From: Hymenobacter siberiensis
GTDB taxonomy: Bacteria > Bacteroidota > Bacteroidia > Cytophagales > Hymenobacteraceae
Reading direction: 5' to 3'
Length of the DNA stretch: 64,000 bases
Assembly (NCBI RefSeq): GCF_018967865.2
Contig: NZ_JAHLZY020000001.1
Span: 2,728,001 to 2,792,000 of the forward strand
Below are positions 62,201 to 64,000 of this stretch, one piece after another (the first letter of the stretch is position 1; each line of letters starts with the position of its first letter). Position numbers and translations under genes: made by a program. The notes below the pieces were generated by a model, which was not told the DNA's origin, made no database searches, and was given only the letters and a program-made list of their open reading frames with translations.

Positions 62201-62396
62201 TTTCCATCTCCTCGGCCGAGCGGCCGGGCCACTGCGTGATGATGGTGATTTCGGTGTTGGTCACGTCCGGAAACGCCTCAATGGGCGTGTTCCGATAGCT
62301 CACTACGCCCATCACCACCACCACCAGCGTCATGAGGAAGATGAAGCCCTTGTTTTTAAGCGAAAAGGCGATAATGCCTTGGATGAACTTATTCAT
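59238..62396 (-). CDS. czcA: CzcA-type heavy-metal RND efflux pump
   Basis: 1,052 aa inner-membrane proton-driven pump of the HME-RND family, typical length. N-terminus MNKFIQGIIAFSLKNKGFIFL; NTPIEAFPDVTNTEITIITQWPGRSAEEMEKFV is the HAE/HME block. The proton-relay acidic residues lie in SMGAIDFGIIIDGAVVMVEG (D, D, E, as in CusA/CzcA). The second half repeats the fold (ISAGIGFIALFGICIQNGVIL, GIGSETSKPLAIVVIGGLITG). It exports divalent cations (Zn, Co, Cd) or Cu/Ag with CzcB and CzcC. The metal cannot be fixed from the sequence. ATG 62396 is chosen; an earlier ATG lies in a repeat arm. Confidence 0.93.
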   Translation of the reverse strand: MNKFIQGIIAFSLKNKGFIFLMTLVVVVMGVVSYRNTPIEAFPDVTNTEITIITQWPGRSAEEMEKFVTVPIEIALNPVQKKASVRSTTLFGLSVVKVIFDDGVDDAFARPQVNNLLREVDLPDGITPDVQPPYGPTGEIYRYTLESKNKTVRELKTLQDWVIERNLKAVPGVADVNSFGGEVKAYEISVNPGKLQDFGLTPLDLYNAVQRSNINVGGDVINQGQQNYVVRGIGLLNNISDITNTVIKNVNGVPILVRDVARVSESALPRLGQVGRGFEDDKLEGIVVMRKGENPSEVIARLHAKVDELNSKILPPDVKMKTFYDRQQLIDFSTETVIHNLLEGIVLVTLIVFLFMADWRTTVIVSVIIPLALLFAFICLRLRGMSANLLSMGAIDFGIIIDGAVVMVEGLFVALDHKAHELGMERFNKLSKLGLIKKSGREMGKSIFFAKAIIITALLPIFSFEKVEGKVFSPLAWTLGFALLGALIFTLTLVPVLVSILLKKNVKEKDNFFVRGVNNGANRFFRFTYARKTATLIIAFVVTAVGLYSFSFLGSEFLPELNEGSIYVRAQLPLSISLESSNELCNKMRRDFLSFSEVSDVVSQTGRPNDGTDPTGFYNNEFLVQLKHTPEVEKKMKSKVYREDLVARMKAKLDKFAGVDFNFSQPITDNVEEAASGVKGSIAVKIYGSDLATLESKAREVYEILKTVKGIDDLGVLRNIGQPEFHVDLDERRMASYGVSKTDAASVLEMAVGGKEATQLYEGERKFPIRVRYEPQFRQTPTEISALMVPTQSGKTIPLTEIATIGSVTGPSLIYRDDNRRFAAVKFSIRGRDMGSTIKEAQEKVNRHVVLPKGYEQKWTGDFENQRRAQQRLSQVVPISLGLIFFILFILFGNLKDAGLVLLNVPFAIIGGIAALLLTHTNFSISAGIGFIALFGICIQNGVILISVFKQNLVKKYTLDHSINEGVISRVRPVVMTALMATIGLMPAAISTGIGSETSKPLAIVVIGGLITGTILTLFVFPLVFERFYRSEHTKYVPLPGEKGSVEPLAVH

Positions 62397-62400
62397 GGTG

Positions 62401-62551
62401 TCATTTAACAATTAACATTTATCATTTAACAACTCATAATCAACCTCTACCACTAACTTTTCTCATCTACTGGAAGCACAAGACGCAGCCAGCCCAGCCT
62501 CATAAAGGCTGATTGAAAAATGTTAAATGATAAATGTTAATTGTTAAATGA
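62401..62551. repeat. AT-rich inverted repeat between czcA and czcB
   Basis: 31-bp arms 62401-62431 and 62521-62551 (TCATTTAACAATTAACATTT and continuing) are exact complements around a 90-nt loop. The element fills the whole gap between the czcB stop and the czcA start. Confidence 0.9.
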
Positions 62552-62552
62552 C

Positions 62553-63632
62553 CTAGTCATTCAGCTCGTCGTACACCAACAGCTGGTCCTTCGCAATCAC
62601 CACATCGCCCGCTTTGAGGCCGCTGGTGATGTAGCTGTAGTCGCCCACCGTTTTGCTGATGGTCACGGGACGGGTTTCCACGTGGGTGCGGTCCTTGAAC
62701 ACCATCACGAAGTTGCGGTCCTTATCGAAAACGACAGACTTAGCGGGCACGGCCAGGGCCTTCGCCCCTTCCGTATTTACCACCCGCACCTGGGCATACA
62801 TTTCGGGCTTGAGCAGGTAGCCGGGGTTGTCGAGGCGCACGCGCACCTTCATCACCTTGCTGTCGGGGTCGAGCACGTTGAATACCTTGTCAATCTTGCC
62901 CCGGAAATGCTTATCCGGGTAGCTCAGCGTGGTCACGTCAGCCGAGTAGCCTTCCTTCACCTTCGAGATATCCGACTCAAACACGTTGGCCATAATCCAG
63001 ACATCATCCAGGTCGCTCACCGTGAATAGGTTGCCCACGTTATCGTTGTTAAATTGCTCGTGGTCGGTGGCATTCTTCTCGGTAATGAAGCCCGATATCG
63101 GGGCCCGCAGCTCGTACATGCCGTTCTTGCCGATGCCATACACGCTGAGCTGCTTCACGTTTTTACCCACTGTGCCCCGAGCTTTGGTTACCTCAGCCCG
63201 GGCCAGCACCACATCGCGCTCCGAGTTCAGACCGGCTTTAAACATGTCATCGGCCACAGCCAGGTTTTTGCGGGCGATGTCGAGGTCGGAGCTGGCAGCG
63301 GTGGTCTGGTTTTGCACATCGGCAATCTCGCCCGACTTGATGACGGCCAGCACCTGGCCTTTGGTCACCTTATCGCCGAGCTGCACTTTCAGCTGCTCTA
63401 CCACGCCGCCCACCAGGGGGTAAACTTTCACGGTTTTGTCGCCATCGGTGGCGATTTCGCCGGTCAGCACCAGCTCGTCCTGCACCGGGCGCAGGCGCAC
63501 CGTGTCGAGCACAATCTGCTGCATCATGGTGTCGGACAGGCGGAAGCCCTCCTTCTTCTCTTCTTTAACTTCGGGTTTGGAGCAGCCAACCAGGGTTACG
63601 GCGGTCAGCAATGCCAGAAAGGAGCGGTTCAT
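62553..63632 (-). CDS. czcB: CzcB-type periplasmic adaptor lipoprotein
   Basis: 359 aa membrane-fusion protein linking CzcA to the outer-membrane channel. Lipobox TLVGC (Cys about 17). Biotinyl-lipoyl-like hairpin: VYPLVGGVVEQLKVQLGDKVTKGQVLAVI and the return strand ELRAPISGFITEKNATDHEQF. A coiled helical hairpin between them (about 105-160) and a beta-barrel with VWIMANVFESDISKVKEGYSADV follow. The C-terminal domain ends VVIAKDQLLVYDELND. No His-rich metal-binding N-terminal insertion is visible. Same operon as czcC and czcA in the order czcC-czcB-czcA (leftward). Confidence 0.93.
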   Translation of the reverse strand: MNRSFLALLTAVTLVGCSKPEVKEEKKEGFRLSDTMMQQIVLDTVRLRPVQDELVLTGEIATDGDKTVKVYPLVGGVVEQLKVQLGDKVTKGQVLAVIKSGEIADVQNQTTAASSDLDIARKNLAVADDMFKAGLNSERDVVLARAEVTKARGTVGKNVKQLSVYGIGKNGMYELRAPISGFITEKNATDHEQFNNDNVGNLFTVSDLDDVWIMANVFESDISKVKEGYSADVTTLSYPDKHFRGKIDKVFNVLDPDSKVMKVRVRLDNPGYLLKPEMYAQVRVVNTEGAKALAVPAKSVVFDKDRNFVMVFKDRTHVETRPVTISKTVGDYSYITSGLKAGDVVIAKDQLLVYDELND

Positions 63633-63635
63633 TAT

Positions 63636-63735
63636 AGTTAGCTATTAGCCGTCAGCTTTTAGCTGTTAGCTTTTGATGAATGACAGGGTTTGTATTGGCG
63701 TCGGAAGCTAAAAGCTACCAGCTAACAGCTCAATT
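63636..63735. repeat. AT-rich inverted repeat TTAGCTATTAGC type between czcB and czcC
   Basis: Imperfect arms (TTAGCTATTAGCCGTCAGC on the left, GCTACCAGCTAACAGCTCAA on the right) around a loop of about 35 nt fill the czcB-czcC gap. Confidence 0.65.
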
Positions 63736-63738
63736 AGG

Positions 63739-64000
63739 CTACTCGGCGCGGAACACCGGCTTGCCCACGGCAAAATTCAACTGCTCGAAAGCCCGCACGC
63801 GATTGGCCCGCAAGGTATTCAGCTGCACCAGGTTGTTTTTATAGGACTCGAAAAAGTCCAGATATTCCACCACGCTCAGGATACGCTTGGCGTAGCTCTG
63901 CTCGATGCCCACCATCAGGCGCGCAAAGGGAGCGGTGTCACGGTCGGTGTTCTGAAACAGCTCGTCATTGCGGGCTGCCAGCTGGTAGGCCTGGTGCACC
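63739..64000 (-). CDS. czcC: CzcC/TolC-type outer-membrane efflux channel, C-terminal part (runs off window)
   Basis: The last about 86 residues of a TolC-family protein; the 5' part lies beyond the window end. The sequence AKRILSVVEYLDFFESYKNNLVQLNTLRANRVRAFEQLNFAVGKPVF is the family's last helix pair, with the usual N-x-x-G-x-P ending. It completes a leftward czcC-czcB-czcA efflux operon. TAG stop at 63739-63741. Confidence 0.88.
   Translation of the reverse strand, partial: VHQAYQLAARNDELFQNTDRDTAPFARLMVGIEQSYAKRILSVVEYLDFFESYKNNLVQLNTLRANRVRAFEQLNFAVGKPVFRAE

Overview
The window comes from a GC-rich member of the Bacteroidota, most like Hymenobacter or a close relative. Four proteins carry type IX secretion (T9SS) C-terminal sorting domains. 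TonB/CarboxypepD-type outer-membrane proteins, Bat-type VWA/TPR proteins and a YwqK-type MORN protein are present. Nearly every promoter that can be seen has the Bacteroidota -7 element TAnnTTTG, and Shine-Dalgarno sequences are largely absent. The genus is an inference from gene content and base composition.

Layout. 1-5400: the start of ppk1 (leftward), a decayed RidA relic, gyrB, a T9SS type-A cargo protein and a tRNA Ser-Pro-Arg operon. 5.6-13.8 kb: a BatB/BatC pair, a thiolase, a YwqK/MORN protein and a large TonB-type outer-membrane protein. 14-24.3 kb: hisS, hutH, a T9SS type-B protein, ybaB, a GT2 glycosyltransferase, a PspC protein, an OmpA/TPR-like lipoprotein and pdhB. 24.3-34.2 kb: a polytopic glycosyltransferase-like protein, DinB, a thioesterase, a methyltransferase, a DUF2256 mini-protein, a Tat-exported molybdopterin oxidoreductase with its cytochrome b, a four-domain CHRD protein and ffh. 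34.3-54.6 kb: a surface-glycan locus. It has a GT4, an SGNH/MBOAT O-acetylation pair, and a pseudaminic-acid-type (nonulosonic acid) pathway: PseB, PseC, a Pse-associated methylase, an SpsF/PseF-like cytidylyltransferase, two more methyltransferases, a GNAT, an SDR/ATP-grasp fusion, a HAD phosphatase and PseI. It ends with a GT-B-like transferase, a polysaccharide deacetylase and a flippase. 54.6-64 kb: an ArsM-type arsenite methyltransferase, a wrecked CzcA pseudogene and an intact CzcCBA heavy-metal efflux operon whose CzcC runs off the window.

Two features run through the whole window. First, many intergenic gaps hold a long inverted repeat (REPIN-like; two arms of about 20-38 bp around a unique loop) from several sequence families. 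Some start with GTAG, and in three consecutive glycan genes that TAG is the stop codon of the upstream gene. Second, several TAnnTTTG elements lie only 5-8 nt from the ATG, which predicts leaderless or near-leaderless mRNAs.

The most interesting candidate system is the nonulosonic-acid cluster. It shows no recognisable PseG and contains an SDR/ATP-grasp fusion whose SDR half has lost the catalytic tyrosine. It has three methyltransferases and is interrupted between pseB and pseC by an oppositely oriented T9SS surface-protein gene. No phage, integrase, transposase, CRISPR array or rRNA was seen.
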